From Thiobacillus sp. (GTDB taxonomy: Bacteria > Pseudomonadota > Gammaproteobacteria > Burkholderiales > Thiobacillaceae), in NCBI GenBank assembly GCA_020724415.1, contig DYHB01000005.1:1-32588 (forward strand): a stretch of 32,588 bases of DNA, written 5' to 3'. The notes beneath the pieces are model-generated. The model was not told the DNA's origin and did not search any database. It was given only the letters and a program-made list of their open reading frames with translations. The first letter of the stretch is position 1. Every line of letters starts with the position of its first letter. This document shows positions 24,230 through 32,570 of the stretch, one piece after another. Position numbers and translations under genes: made by a program.

Positions 24230-25258
24230 TCAAGGGGACACGGGAATCTGGGTCAGCCCCAGATTCTCAGGCAGCCCGAACAGGATGTTCATGTTCTGCA
24301 CGGCCTGGCCGGAAGCCCCCTTGACCAGATTGTCGATCACCGACAACACCACCACTGTATCACCGCCCTGGGGCCGATGCACGGCGATTCGGCACAGGTT
24401 GGAAGCGCGCACGGAGCGGGTTTCGGGGTGGCCCTTGGCAGGCAGGACATCGACGAAATATTCGCCGGCATAGCGCTGCTCGAACAAGGCTTGCAGGTCC
24501 ACGTCCTGGGTCAGACGGGCGTACAGGGTGGCGTGGATGCCGCGCACCAGGGGGGTCAGATGGGGCACGAAGGTGAGGTTCACGTCATGGCCGGCCATGC
24601 GGGCCAGACCCTGGCGGATTTCCGGCTGATGCCGGTGGCCGGGGACGGCATAGGCCTTGAAGCTGTCGGTGGCCTCGGCATAGAGGGTATGCACCTCGGC
24701 CTTGCGGCCGGCGCCGGAGACGCCGGATTTGCAGTCGGCGACCAGGAAACGGGTGTCGATCACGCCGGCTTCGATCAGGGGCAGGAAGCCCAGTTGCACG
24801 GCAGTGGGATAGCACCCCGGGTTGGCGATCAGGCGGGCACCCTTGACCTGGTCGCGATTGATCTCGGGCAGGCCATAGACGGCTTCGGGCACCAGGTCGG
24901 GACAGGCATGTTCCATGCCGTACCACTGGGACCAGATGCCGATGTCCTGGATGCGAAAATCCGCGGCCAGGTCGATGACCTTGACGCCGGCATCCAGCAG
25001 CTGCAGGGTCTGCTGCATGGCCACGCCATTGGGGGTGGCGAAGAAAACCACGTCGCAGGATTTGAGGGGGGCCTCGTCGGGGGTGGTGAAAGCGATGTCG
25101 ACCCGCCGCCGCAGGCTGGGGAACATGTCGCTCACCGGCATGCCGGCCTCCTTGCGGGAGGTGATGGCTGTGATTTCCGCCTCGGGATGCTGGGCCAGCA
25201 AACGCAGCAATTCCACGCCGGTGTAGCCGGTGCCGCCGACGATACCCACCTTGATCAT
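24230..25258 (-). CDS. argC: N-acetyl-gamma-glutamyl-phosphate reductase
   Basis: NADPH-dependent third step of arginine synthesis. The 342-residue product has the nucleotide-binding [10 protein letters not shown] (5-14), the catalytic C149 in ANPGCYPTA, and [10 protein letters not shown]. Start ATG 25258 has AGAGGA upstream. It lies downstream of rpsI on the same strand, but a terminator hairpin at 25298-25329 separates them, so it needs either readthrough or its own promoter; I see no convincing one in the short gap. erpA begins 100 bases downstream of its stop with its own promoter. Confidence 0.95.
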   Translation of the reverse strand: MIKVGIVGGTGYTGVELLRLLAQHPEAEITAITSRKEAGMPVSDMFPSLRRRVDIAFTTPDEAPLKSCDVVFFATPNGVAMQQTLQLLDAGVKVIDLAADFRIQDIGIWSQWYGMEHACPDLVPEAVYGLPEINRDQVKGARLIANPGCYPTAVQLGFLPLIEAGVIDTRFLVADCKSGVSGAGRKAEVHTLYAEATDSFKAYAVPGHRHQPEIRQGLARMAGHDVNLTFVPHLTPLVRGIHATLYARLTQDVDLQALFEQRYAGEYFVDVLPAKGHPETRSVRASNLCRIAVHRPQGGDTVVVLSVIDNLVKGASGQAVQNMNILFGLPENLGLTQIPVSP

Positions 25259-25297
25259 GTTGGTTCCTCTCGTGTTTACGAATGGGCGATGATAACC

Positions 25298-25329
25298 ATA
25301 AAAAAAGCCGCCTGGCGGCGGCCTTTTTC
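25298..25329 (-). terminator. Rho-independent terminator after rpsI
   Basis: GCCGCC (25307-25312) pairs with GGCGGC (25317-25322) around TGGC. On the minus strand it is followed by a run of seven T (25306-25300), 20 bases after the rpsI stop. The opposite side also has five T residues, so it could work in both directions. Confidence 0.75.
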
Positions 25330-25341
25330 GGTTCCAGGCGA

Positions 25342-25734
25342 TTAACGCTTGGAGAACTGCTTGCGCCGGCGGGCCTTGTGCAGACCGACCTTCTTGCGCT
25401 CCACCTCGCGGGCATCGCGGGTGACCAGACCGGCCGCCTTGAGGGGCGGCTTCAGGCCGGCATCGAATTCGATCAGGGCGCGGGTGATGCCGTGGCGGAC
25501 GGCGCCGGCCTGGCCAGACTCGCCACCGCCGTGAACGTTGACCATGATGTCGACGCTGTCAGCGCGGTCCACCAGCTTGAGGGGCTGGCGCACGATCATG
25601 CGGCCGGTTTCCCGGGCAAAGTACTCGTCCAGGGGCTTGCCGTTGACGACGATCTTGCCGGAGCCGGACTTGAGGAAGACGCGGGCCACGGAGCTCTTGC
25701 GACGACCGGTGCCATAGTAGAAGTTGCCAATCAT
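25342..25734 (-). CDS. rpsI: 30S ribosomal protein S9
   Basis: Ribosomal protein whose C-terminal tail reaches the P-site tRNA. The 130-residue product starts [20 protein letters not shown] and ends in the invariant basic tail [11 protein letters not shown]. Length matches the family exactly. It follows rplM by 10 bases on the same strand, the universal rplM-rpsI order, and is followed by a terminator. Confidence 0.97.
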   Translation of the reverse strand: MIGNFYYGTGRRKSSVARVFLKSGSGKIVVNGKPLDEYFARETGRMIVRQPLKLVDRADSVDIMVNVHGGGESGQAGAVRHGITRALIEFDAGLKPPLKAAGLVTRDAREVERKKVGLHKARRRKQFSKR

Positions 25735-25744
25735 GATGGTGTCC

Positions 25745-26173
25745 TCAGATATCCAGGGCTTGCGGCTGTTGGGCCGTGTGGGGGTGCTCGCCGCCGGCGT
25801 ACACCTTCATCTTCTTGATCATGGCGTAGCCCAGGGGACCCTTGGGCAGCATGCCCTTGACGGCCTTTTCCAGGGCGCGCCCGGGATGCTTGGCCTGCAT
25901 GTCGCTGTAGTTGGTGTCGTAGATGCCGCCGGGATAACCGGAGTGGCGGTAATACTTCTTGTCCAGGGCCTTGTTGCCGGTCACGCGCATCTTCTCGGCG
26001 TTGACCACGACAATGTAGTCACCCGTGTCCACGTGGGGGGTATAGATGGCCTTGTGCTTGCCGCGAAGCCGATGGGCGATCTCGGCGGCCAGTCGGCCCA
26101 GCACCTTGTCGGTGGCGTCCACTACGAACCAGCTACGCTGGACTTCGTGCGGCTTGGCGGAAAACGTCTTCAT
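25745..26173 (-). CDS. rplM: 50S ribosomal protein L13
   Basis: Early-assembly protein of the 50S subunit. The 142-residue product has the exact family length and motifs ([39 protein letters not shown]). ATG 26173 is chosen because it gives this canonical start; the frame extends upstream into the promoter region. A good sigma70 promoter at 26227-26256 drives the rplM-rpsI operon. It is divergent from the OsmC-like gene. Confidence 0.97.
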   Translation of the reverse strand: MKTFSAKPHEVQRSWFVVDATDKVLGRLAAEIAHRLRGKHKAIYTPHVDTGDYIVVVNAEKMRVTGNKALDKKYYRHSGYPGGIYDTNYSDMQAKHPGRALEKAVKGMLPKGPLGYAMIKKMKVYAGGEHPHTAQQPQALDI

Positions 26174-26226
26174 GTTCTGTCCTGAATGTCGAACCCAATA
26201 AATGGGGGTATCACGGAAAGCGGCGG

Positions 26227-26256
26227 ATTGTATGGGAGATTTCAGGTCCATGTCAA
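26227..26256 (-). promoter_or_regulatory. predicted sigma70 promoter of rplM-rpsI
   Basis: On the minus strand a perfect -35 TTGACA (26256-26251) and TACAAT (26232-26227) are separated by 18 bases, about 54 bases upstream of the rplM start codon. Confidence 0.65.
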
Positions 26257-26286
26257 ACCTGTTCGCGCAATGCCCCGGCAGCGCCA

Positions 26287-26315
26287 TTGGACGCCAGCCT
26301 GGATCGCGGGATAAT
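26287..26315 (+). promoter_or_regulatory. predicted sigma70 promoter of the OsmC-like gene
   Basis: TTGGAC (26287-26292) and GATAAT (26310-26315) are separated by 17 bases, about 37 bases ahead of ATG 26352. It is divergent from, and does not overlap, the rplM promoter. Confidence 0.5.
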
Positions 26316-26351
26316 CCCCGCCATTATTCCATGGCAATGAGGAGCGGGACG

Positions 26352-26771
26352 ATGAAGGCACGGGTGAAATGGGTGGAAGGCATGGCCTTCATGGGCGAGT
26401 CGGAAAGCGGGCACGCCATCGTCATGGACGGGGCGCCGGACATCGGCGGCCGCAACCTTGGCCCCCGGCCGATGGAAATGCTCCTGTTGGGCGCCGGCGG
26501 CTGCACCTCCATCGACGTGGTGATGATCCTCCAGAAAAGCCGCCAGGACGTGACCGATTGCCAGGTGGAACTGACTGCGGAACGCGCCGACGATCACCCC
26601 AAGGTCTTCACGAAGATCCACTTCCATTTCGTGGTCACCGGACGCAACCTGAAGCCGGAGATCGTGGAGCGCGCCATCAACCTGTCGGCAGAAAAATACT
26701 GCTCGGCCACCATCATCCTGGCCAAGACCGCCCAGGTGACCCACGACTACGAGATCGTGGCGGCCGCCTGA
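26352..26771 (+). CDS. OsmC/Ohr family protein (YhfA-like)
   Basis: The OsmC superfamily includes thiol peroxidases that use two cysteines to reduce organic hydroperoxides. The 139-residue product has C51 in GAGGCTSIDVV and C117 in KYCSATIIL, the two conserved cysteines at family positions. It is closer to the YhfA-like branch than to OsmC or Ohr proper; peroxidase activity for that branch is not certain. Start ATG 26352 has AGGAG 7 bases upstream; the frame is open upstream but unsupported. It is followed by a methyltransferase gene 54 bases on. Confidence 0.88.
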   Translation: MKARVKWVEGMAFMGESESGHAIVMDGAPDIGGRNLGPRPMEMLLLGAGGCTSIDVVMILQKSRQDVTDCQVELTAERADDHPKVFTKIHFHFVVTGRNLKPEIVERAINLSAEKYCSATIILAKTAQVTHDYEIVAAA

Positions 26772-26825
26772 CCGGGGCCCCATGTAGAATCCCGCCTCAT
26801 TTGCAAATTCTTCGGGTAGCACGCC

Positions 26826-27704
26826 ATGAGCGACACTGAAAAGATGGGCACCAAGGAACTCGGCCTGGTATTGGGTCGACAGCTCCTGGGTATCGAGGAC
26901 CTGCACTATGGCCTCTGGGACCCGGACCTGCCGGTGACGGTAGGCAATCTGGCGACCGCCCAGCAACGCTACAGCGACCTCCTGATGGCCCAGTTGCCCG
27001 ATCCTTCGGGCGGCCCCGTCCGGGTGATGGACATCGGCTGCGGCACCGGCCACCTGTTGCGCCAGATGCTGGACCGGGGCTACCAGGTGGACGGCGTCAT
27101 CCCGGCGGCCGATCTGGCCAAGGCGGTACGCGCCCGACTGGTGGGCTGGACGGGCTACGCACCGAGGATTTTCGAATCCCGGTTCGAGGACATTCCCGTA
27201 GCCGAATGTACCGGCCAGTACGATGTGGCCCTGTTCAGCGAGAGCTTCCAGTACATCCCCCTCTCGGCGTCCCTGCCCCTGCTGCAAAAGATCCTGAAAC
27301 CGGGCGGCCTGCTGCTGATCTGCGATTTCTTCAAGACCGAGCACCACGGCGACGGCCAGCCGGGGGACAAGAGTTTCGGCGGCGGTCACGACATGGCGGA
27401 CTTCTATGCCAAGATCGCCCAGACCCCCTTCACCAACCTGATGGACGAGGACATCACCCGGCGCATCAGCCCGAACCTGGATCTGGTGAACGACGTACTG
27501 CTGAACAAGGTGAAGCCGGCTTCGGATTCAGTGGGCCGCTATCTGAGGGACAACTATCCCTTGCTGACGAAGTTGGTGGGCTGGCTCATGCGCAAGAAAC
27601 TGGCCAAGCTGCAATACAAGTATTTCACTGGGCACCGCAGCCGGGAGGTGTTCGAGCGCTACAAGGTCTATCGACTGTTGACCTACCGCCTGCCTCAGGC
27701 CTGA
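26826..27704 (+). CDS. class I SAM-dependent methyltransferase
   Basis: The 292-residue product has motif I VMDIGCGTGHLL (67-78) that binds S-adenosylmethionine, motif IV-like QYDVALFSESFQYIPL, and LKPGGLLLICDFF, typical of methyltransferases acting on small molecules. The post-II acidic loop is unusual (DGVIPAAD rather than GxD). The C-terminal third is basic (MRKKLAKLQYKYFTG). The substrate is unknown. It may be cotranscribed with the OsmC-like gene. No terminator is seen after it; the region up to 27866 holds a REP-like pair. Confidence 0.85.
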   Translation: MSDTEKMGTKELGLVLGRQLLGIEDLHYGLWDPDLPVTVGNLATAQQRYSDLLMAQLPDPSGGPVRVMDIGCGTGHLLRQMLDRGYQVDGVIPAADLAKAVRARLVGWTGYAPRIFESRFEDIPVAECTGQYDVALFSESFQYIPLSASLPLLQKILKPGGLLLICDFFKTEHHGDGQPGDKSFGGGHDMADFYAKIAQTPFTNLMDEDITRRISPNLDLVNDVLLNKVKPASDSVGRYLRDNYPLLTKLVGWLMRKKLAKLQYKYFTGHRSREVFERYKVYRLLTYRLPQA

Positions 27705-27779
27705 ACGCCTCTATCGCGGCCATTGTCGCGAAGCTGCATTCTGGTAGGCCGTGGCGTTGAAGCCATCAGATGCGTCACA

Positions 27780-27837
27780 TGTAGGAGCGATCTTGACCGC
27801 GACCATTCAACTTATCGCGGCCAAGGCCGCTCCTACA
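27780..27837. repeat. REP-like inverted pair, copy 2
   Basis: Arms 27780-27802 and 27815-27837 are inverted copies, 20 of 23 bases pairing, with a 12-base spacer. The outer ends are TGTAGGAGCG and CGCTCCTACA. The right arm holds the small hairpin GCGGC-CTTG-GCCGC. Arm and spacer lengths equal those of the copy at 23448-23505. A shorter degenerate relative may lie at about 27713-27735. Confidence 0.85.
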
Positions 27838-27866
27838 TCCCTCTATGCGTTCCAGCGTGACTGACA

Positions 27867-28178
27867 CTAGGCATGTATGCGAACCATGGAGTACTCCGCT
27901 CCTCCCGCCGCCACCCGCAACAACCGGTCGATGTTGGGATGCTTGCCCGGATGGGCCCGGGCATCCAGGGTATGTTCAGCGTACATGATCAGGCCGGCCT
28001 CTGCCGCCGCCTTGTCCAGGCTGCCGAACTTCTCCAGCAGATAGGCGTACACCTTCAGCGAACCCTGACTGCCCGGCTTGTTTTCCACCCGGGCCGTCTC
28101 GCCGTCGGTCGTGGTCAGTTCGATGGCCATCAGATGATCCACCGGAGGCAGTCCGGCCAATACTTCTGCGAAACTCAT
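27867..28178 (-). CDS. DUF2322 family protein
   Basis: The 103-residue product is a small, soluble-looking protein with the motifs [12 protein letters not shown] near the start, [12 protein letters not shown], and [22 protein letters not shown], which I recall as DUF2322. No catalytic motif is known to me. Its start overlaps the coq7 stop in ATGA, so it is translationally coupled and last in the long minus-strand run. Function unknown. Confidence 0.8.
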   Translation of the reverse strand: MSFAEVLAGLPPVDHLMAIELTTTDGETARVENKPGSQGSLKVYAYLLEKFGSLDKAAAEAGLIMYAEHTLDARAHPGKHPNIDRLLRVAAGGAEYSMVRIHA

Positions 28179-28807
28179 AGGTGATACGCCGTCTTGGTCA
28201 TGATCTTGGAGGTCAACTGCATGGCCATCTTCACCGGTAGCGGCAGTTCCGCGCCGCCGTGGGCGATGGCGGTCTCGGCATGCCGGATCTCGTCTTCCTT
28301 CATCTGCTGGACAATGGCCCGGCTCTTGGCATCCTGTTCCGGCAACGAGGCCAGATGGCTATCCAGGTGACCTTCCACCTGGCGTTCGGTCTCGGCCAGG
28401 AAACCCAGATTCCACTTGTCGCCCAAGGCTCCCGCCACCACGCCCAGGCCGAACGAACCGGCATACCACAGGGGGTTCAGGAAACTCTTGCGACTGCCCA
28501 GTTCGTTCAGGCGCTTTTCGCACCAGGCCAGGTGCTCGGTCTCCTCGTCGCTGGCCTCCAGCAGGGCCTTGGCCGCTTCGGGGTTGCGGGCGGTGAGGGC
28601 CTGGCCGGCATACAAGGCCTGGGCGCAGACCTCGCCGCAGTGGTTGACTCGCATGAGGCCTGCGGCGTGGCGTTTCTCGGCCTCGTTCATCTCCGGCTCG
28701 TCCAGACCGGCGTCCGGGTAGGCTCGGCGGCTGGCAGCGCTGGCGAAGACCGTACGCAAGGCCTTGTCGAGGTTGATGATGAGGTTGTCGGGGATGGGCA
28801 GCAGCAT
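28175..28807 (-). CDS. coq7: demethoxyubiquinone hydroxylase Coq7
   Basis: Di-iron enzyme that hydroxylates 2-polyprenyl-3-methyl-6-methoxy-benzoquinol in aerobic ubiquinone synthesis, at the membrane. The 210-residue product has the carboxylate-histidine ligands E59 (NHCGE), E89-xx-H92 and E173-xx-H176, with a further Glu around 142-145, matching the Coq7 pattern. A short hydrophobic segment at 113-129 may insert in the membrane. Start ATG 28807 has GGAG 6 bases upstream. It follows ubiX by 29 bases. Confidence 0.94.
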   Translation of the reverse strand: MLLPIPDNLIINLDKALRTVFASAASRRAYPDAGLDEPEMNEAEKRHAAGLMRVNHCGEVCAQALYAGQALTARNPEAAKALLEASDEETEHLAWCEKRLNELGSRKSFLNPLWYAGSFGLGVVAGALGDKWNLGFLAETERQVEGHLDSHLASLPEQDAKSRAIVQQMKEDEIRHAETAIAHGGAELPLPVKMAMQLTSKIMTKTAYHL

Positions 28808-28836
28808 GAGGGACTCCGGCTCAAAACAGGGTTTGA

Positions 28837-29442
28837 TTATACGTCGCCGCCCCAGCGCGGCATCAGGGAATGGGGCACACCCAGTTGGTCCAGCACCCGG
28901 GCGACGATGAAATCCACCACCTGGTCGACCGACTCGGGCCGGTGGTAAAAGCCGGGATTGGCCGGCAGGATGACAGCACCGGCTTCCGCCAGTTGGGTCA
29001 TGTTGCGCAGGTGGATGAGGGAAAACGGCGTTTCGCGCGGCACCAGGATGAGGGACCGCCTTTCCTTCAGCATGACGTCGGCCGCCCGTTCGATGAGGTT
29101 GTCGGCCAGGCCGTGGGCAATGGCAGCCAGGCTGCCCATGGTGCAGGGACAGACCACCATGGCATCGGCCGGATTGGAGCCGGAGGCCGCCGGGGCAAAC
29201 CACTCCTTTTCGCCATATACGTTCAGATCACCGTCGTGGTCCGGCCACAGGGCATCCAGGGCAGCACGCATCTCCCCGGTCCCGGACGGCAGGGTCAGGT
29301 CCAGCTCCTGGCGGGCGACGATGCGGGCAGCCTGGGAGACCAGCAGGTCGACCCGGCAGCCCGCCTGCAAGAGGCATTCCAGCAGACGCAGCCCGTAGGC
29401 CATGCCCGAAGCGCCGGTCCAGGCCAGGGTGATGCGTGTCAT
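28837..29442 (-). CDS. ubiX: flavin prenyltransferase UbiX
   Basis: Makes prenyl-FMN from FMN and dimethylallyl phosphate, the cofactor of the decarboxylase UbiD in ubiquinone synthesis. The 201-residue product starts [16 protein letters not shown], the FMN-binding loop, and has [21 protein letters not shown] and [14 protein letters not shown], family signatures. Its start overlaps the Gx transporter stop in ATGA. It lies in one run with coq7. Confidence 0.95.
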   Translation of the reverse strand: MTRITLAWTGASGMAYGLRLLECLLQAGCRVDLLVSQAARIVARQELDLTLPSGTGEMRAALDALWPDHDGDLNVYGEKEWFAPAASGSNPADAMVVCPCTMGSLAAIAHGLADNLIERAADVMLKERRSLILVPRETPFSLIHLRNMTQLAEAGAVILPANPGFYHRPESVDQVVDFIVARVLDQLGVPHSLMPRWGGDV

Positions 29443-29978
29443 GACGGAGACTCCTTACGGGTTGAGTGTTGCCGTGCGGTCAGGTGGGCCACCACCAGGC
29501 CGTTGACCAGGCCGGTGAGCCAGGCGGCCCCCAGGAATACCGGCAGGATACCCCACAGGCCGGTGCCAGGCATCAGCCAGGTGGCGACCAGGCCAAGTTG
29601 GGCCGCCATGTGGGCCATGGCCGCCAGGACGGACAGGCCCACCGGTCCCAGCCAGGCGGGGGACAGCCGGACCAGCGCGGCCAATACCAGCAGGCTGGAT
29701 ATCCCACCGGCCAGACTCATGACAAACGTGGGCGTCAGGAAGGTGCCCAGCAGCAGGGCACTGGCCACGATGCGCAGGGCGGTCACCCAGGCGGCGGCGG
29801 ACCAGCCGTACCGGTACAGGACGATGAGGGTGACAATGTTGGCCAGGCCGGGCTTGATGCCTGGCACCGGCAGGGGGATGGCGGCCTCGGCCACGGCCAG
29901 GCCCACGGCGGCGGCGGCCAGGGCGGCAATGCGCCGGTCCTGGGCCCGGACCGGCAGGTCAATAGTGGATGGAGTCAT
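29439..29978 (-). CDS. Gx transporter family membrane protein
   Basis: The 179-residue product is a hydrophobic protein with about five membrane segments and the motif PLPVPGIKPGLANIVTLIVLY, recognised from the Gx_transp family (formerly annotated heptaprenyl diphosphate synthase component I). Transport substrate is unknown. ATG 29978 is chosen for a short cytoplasmic start; the frame extends upstream into the next gene. It overlaps the NusG_II gene by 20 bases and ubiX by 4 bases. The pair Gx transporter plus NusG_II protein recurs near ApbE or Rnf genes in other bacteria, which hints at flavin or redox membrane work (inference). Confidence 0.83.
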   Translation of the reverse strand: MTPSTIDLPVRAQDRRIAALAAAAVGLAVAEAAIPLPVPGIKPGLANIVTLIVLYRYGWSAAAWVTALRIVASALLLGTFLTPTFVMSLAGGISSLLVLAALVRLSPAWLGPVGLSVLAAMAHMAAQLGLVATWLMPGTGLWGILPVFLGAAWLTGLVNGLVVAHLTARQHSTRKESPS

Positions 29979-30312
29979 ATCCGGAATGCCCTCGCTCCAC
30001 GCTGACCCGATTGGGCAGGCAGATGGCGCTTGCGCCGGGTGCAATCCAGCCCTGCTGGACGCAAAGCTGTCGTGGGCTGGGATCGGACTGCACCCGGACC
30101 CGGCCCTGGCGGATTTCCACCACCGTCTCGCCCAATGGCCCGGGCACCCGGACCAGGCGATTCAGCCGCACGTCCACTGCCAGGAAGATATCGCCATTGG
30201 AGCGGATGATGACGCTGTCCCCCGTGTCGCCCCGCTGCTGCCACAGGATGACGATGAGGCCCAGGCCCAGGCCCAGAACCAGGATGTCCCCCAGGCGCAG
30301 GGCACCGGGCAT
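29959..30312 (-). CDS. NusG domain II-containing membrane-anchored protein
   Basis: The 117-residue product has an N-terminal membrane anchor (about 8-24) and a small beta domain with the typical VVEIRQGRVRVQSDPSP and QLCVQQGWIAPGASAICLP motifs, the second holding two cysteines conserved in this family. It is not the transcription factor NusG. Start ATG 30312 overlaps the rapZ stop in TGATG. It directly precedes the Gx transporter gene. The biochemical role is unknown. Confidence 0.83.
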   Translation of the reverse strand: MPGALRLGDILVLGLGLGLIVILWQQRGDTGDSVIIRSNGDIFLAVDVRLNRLVRVPGPLGETVVEIRQGRVRVQSDPSPRQLCVQQGWIAPGASAICLPNRVSVERGHSGYDSIHY

Positions 30313-31145
30313 CAAGTCAGCTCGCGGTGCCGGACCAGGACCTGGTAATCGGCCCCGAAGTGGCTGGCCAGGGTTTCCGCGAACCAGACCGATCGATGCT
30401 GGCCGCCGGTACAGCCGATCGCCACCGTGAAATAGCTGCGATTGTCCTGGCGGTAACAGGGCAACCACTTGGCCAGATAGGCCTGCAAATCGGCCAGCAT
30501 TGCCTGAACTTCCGTCCGGCTGGCCAGAAAATCCGCCACCGGGCCATCACGCCCGGTGAGGGGTCTCAGGGACAGGTCATAGTGGGGATTGGGCAGGCAG
30601 CGCATGTCGAAGACCAGATCGGCATCCAGGGGCACCCCCTGCTTGAAGCCGAAGGACTGGAACACCAGGGTGAAGGTGGCCCGGTCCAGGCCACAGAATT
30701 GCCGCACCCACTCGCGCAGGCCATTGGCGGACAGATCGCTGGTGTCCATGTGGTGGGCCAGGGCCGCGATGGGCGCCAGGCGTTCGCGCTCCTCGTCGAT
30801 GCACTCGCGCAGGGATCGATCCCCGGCATTGAGGGGGTGCCGGCGGCGGGTCTCGGAAAAACGTCGGATCAGGGTGCCGGATTTGGTTTCCAGGAACAGC
30901 ACCCTCAGGTCCACCCGTTGTCCCAGACCCTGCAACTCCCGGGCCACGCCGTGCAGGTCCTTGGCGCTGCGTGCGTCGATGCTGACGGCCACGTCGCCAT
31001 AGCCGCCGGACTCCAGGTGATCCAGAGCCTCGGTCAGCAAGTCGGCAGGCAGGTTGTCGATGCAAAAGAAGCCCGCATCTTCCAGGGCCCGCAAGGCCAC
31101 GCTCTTGCCAGACCCGGACTGACCCGTAATCACCACCAGGCGCAT
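30312..31145 (-). CDS. rapZ: RNase adapter protein / nucleotide-binding protein RapZ
   Basis: In E. coli RapZ binds glucosamine-6-phosphate and guides RNase E to the sRNA GlmZ; outside enterobacteria the role is less clear. The 277-residue product has the Walker A motif GQSGSGKS (8-15) and the C-terminal signatures FDMRCLPNPHYDLSLRPLTG and GCTGGQHRSVW. It lies just after hprK (3 bases between) as in many proteobacteria. Confidence 0.94.
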   Translation of the reverse strand: MRLVVITGQSGSGKSVALRALEDAGFFCIDNLPADLLTEALDHLESGGYGDVAVSIDARSAKDLHGVARELQGLGQRVDLRVLFLETKSGTLIRRFSETRRRHPLNAGDRSLRECIDEERERLAPIAALAHHMDTSDLSANGLREWVRQFCGLDRATFTLVFQSFGFKQGVPLDADLVFDMRCLPNPHYDLSLRPLTGRDGPVADFLASRTEVQAMLADLQAYLAKWLPCYRQDNRSYFTVAIGCTGGQHRSVWFAETLASHFGADYQVLVRHRELT

Positions 31146-31148
31146 GAT

Positions 31149-32111
31149 TCAGTCCTCGTTTTCGGCCTGGTCCAAGGCGATCGCTTCCCGTTGGCGCTCG
31201 GCAAACTGGTCGGCGCTGTTGATGCCTCGCTGGCGCAGGATGTGGTTGCGGACGGCCACTTCCACAAGCACGGCCAGGTTGCGGCCCACGGCCACCGGCA
31301 CCCGTACCTCGGGCAGACTGACCCCCAGTATGGAGCGGCTTTCCGACTGCATGTTGAGGCGATCCACGTCATGCCAGCGGTCGGCTGGCATGAGGTGGAT
31401 GATGAGCTTGAGGTTCTTCTTCGGCTTGACCGCGGTTTCCCCGAACAGGTGCCGGATGTTCAGCACTCCCAGGCCGCGCACCTCCATGAAATCCTGGAGC
31501 AGGGTGGGACAACGGCCTTCCAGGGTATCCGGCGCCACGGCATAGACCTCCACCGCATCATCGGCCACCAGTCGATGGCCCCGGGAAATGAGCTCCAGGG
31601 CCAGTTCGCTCTTGCCCACGGAGGGGTCACCCGTGATCAGCACGCCAAGCCCGGACACCTCCAGGAACACGCCGTGCATGATGATGGAGGGTGCCAGGGC
31701 ATGGGTGATGATGTGCGTCAGCAGCCGCATCAGATCCGGACTTTGCACCGGCGAGGTGAACAAGGGGGTGGCCGTCCTCTCGGCCGCCTCGGCCAGGGGG
31801 GCAGGCACAGGCTCTCCGTTGGCCACCACCACCGCGGCCAGCTCGGTGGAATAGAGATTGTCGATGGCCAGCTGCAGGCTGGCCGGATCCAGCTTGCCCA
31901 GGTAGTCCATTTCCGCACACCCCAGCACCTGCACACGATTGGGATGGACGAAGTTGAGATGCCCGATGAGAGCCAGGGAGGGTTTCTGGATGGTTTCCGA
32001 GGTCAGCTTGCGGCCGCCCCCGGCATGACCCGCCACCCAGGCGATCTGGAACTGCTCGCCGGCCTGCCGGAACAGGTCGGCCACGGTAATGTGCTGGGTC
32101 AGGGTGTCCAT
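31149..32111 (-). CDS. hprK: HPr kinase/phosphorylase
   Basis: Bifunctional enzyme that phosphorylates and dephosphorylates a serine of HPr. The 320-residue product has an N-terminal regulatory domain, H146 in HGVFLEV, the P-loop GDPSVGKS (161-168), and the signature MEVRGLGVLNIRHLFG (209-224) that supports phosphorylase activity. It overlaps ptsN by 13 bases. Enzymes I and HPr are not in the window, so the rest of this regulatory PTS must lie elsewhere. Confidence 0.95.
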   Translation of the reverse strand: MDTLTQHITVADLFRQAGEQFQIAWVAGHAGGGRKLTSETIQKPSLALIGHLNFVHPNRVQVLGCAEMDYLGKLDPASLQLAIDNLYSTELAAVVVANGEPVPAPLAEAAERTATPLFTSPVQSPDLMRLLTHIITHALAPSIIMHGVFLEVSGLGVLITGDPSVGKSELALELISRGHRLVADDAVEVYAVAPDTLEGRCPTLLQDFMEVRGLGVLNIRHLFGETAVKPKKNLKLIIHLMPADRWHDVDRLNMQSESRSILGVSLPEVRVPVAVGRNLAVLVEVAVRNHILRQRGINSADQFAERQREAIALDQAENED

Positions 32112-32554
32112 TGGCAGATCAGCCGGTGCAACTCCTGGCTGTCCGCAGCCTTGCGCAATTTGTCCCGCATCTCCTTCTCGCTGAACATCTGGGCCAATTC
32201 GCCCAGTATCTGCAAGTGGAGGTCAGTCGCGGCGGACGGGGCCAGCAGGATGAAGATCAAATCCACGGGCAGGTTGTCCGGCGCATCGAAGTCGATGGGT
32301 TCCGGCAAGCGGATGAAGGCGCAGGCCGTGTCCTTCAGTTCCTTGATCCGGCCATGGGGGATGGCGATGCCGTAGCCCAGGGCGGTGGAACCCAGTTTTT
32401 CCCTGGAAAAGAGGCTTTCGAAGACATGGCCAGCCGCAATGCCCAGGCTTTCCTCGAACAGTTGGCCGGCTTTTTCGAACACCCGCTTCTTGCTCCCGGC
32501 ATCGAACTCCACCAGGATATTCTCGGGCTTGAGTAGGGTTGAAATCAGATTCAT
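32099..32554 (-). CDS. ptsN: PTS IIA-like nitrogen regulatory protein PtsN
   Basis: EIIA(Ntr), a phospho-acceptor protein regulating nitrogen, potassium and stress responses. The 151-residue product has the phosphorylated H67 in IPHGR and the usual LLKPENILVEF start. It is followed by hprK with a 13-base overlap. In many proteobacteria it follows rpoN and hpf; those would lie outside the right edge. Confidence 0.95.
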   Translation of the reverse strand: MNLISTLLKPENILVEFDAGSKKRVFEKAGQLFEESLGIAAGHVFESLFSREKLGSTALGYGIAIPHGRIKELKDTACAFIRLPEPIDFDAPDNLPVDLIFILLAPSAATDLHLQILGELAQMFSEKEMRDKLRKAADSQELHRLICQWTP

Positions 32555-32570
32555 GGCAGCTCACCCAACC

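Noticed and set aside
24218-25345. A 375-codon plus-strand open frame antisense to argC.
   Set aside because: argC is fully supported on the minus strand; the antisense product has no recognisable domain and crosses a terminator.
30327-32375. A 682-codon plus-strand open frame antisense to rapZ, hprK and ptsN.
   Set aside because: It is a high-GC shadow frame; the three genes on the minus strand are well-recognised families and the plus-strand protein has low-complexity His/Gln/Gly-rich composition.
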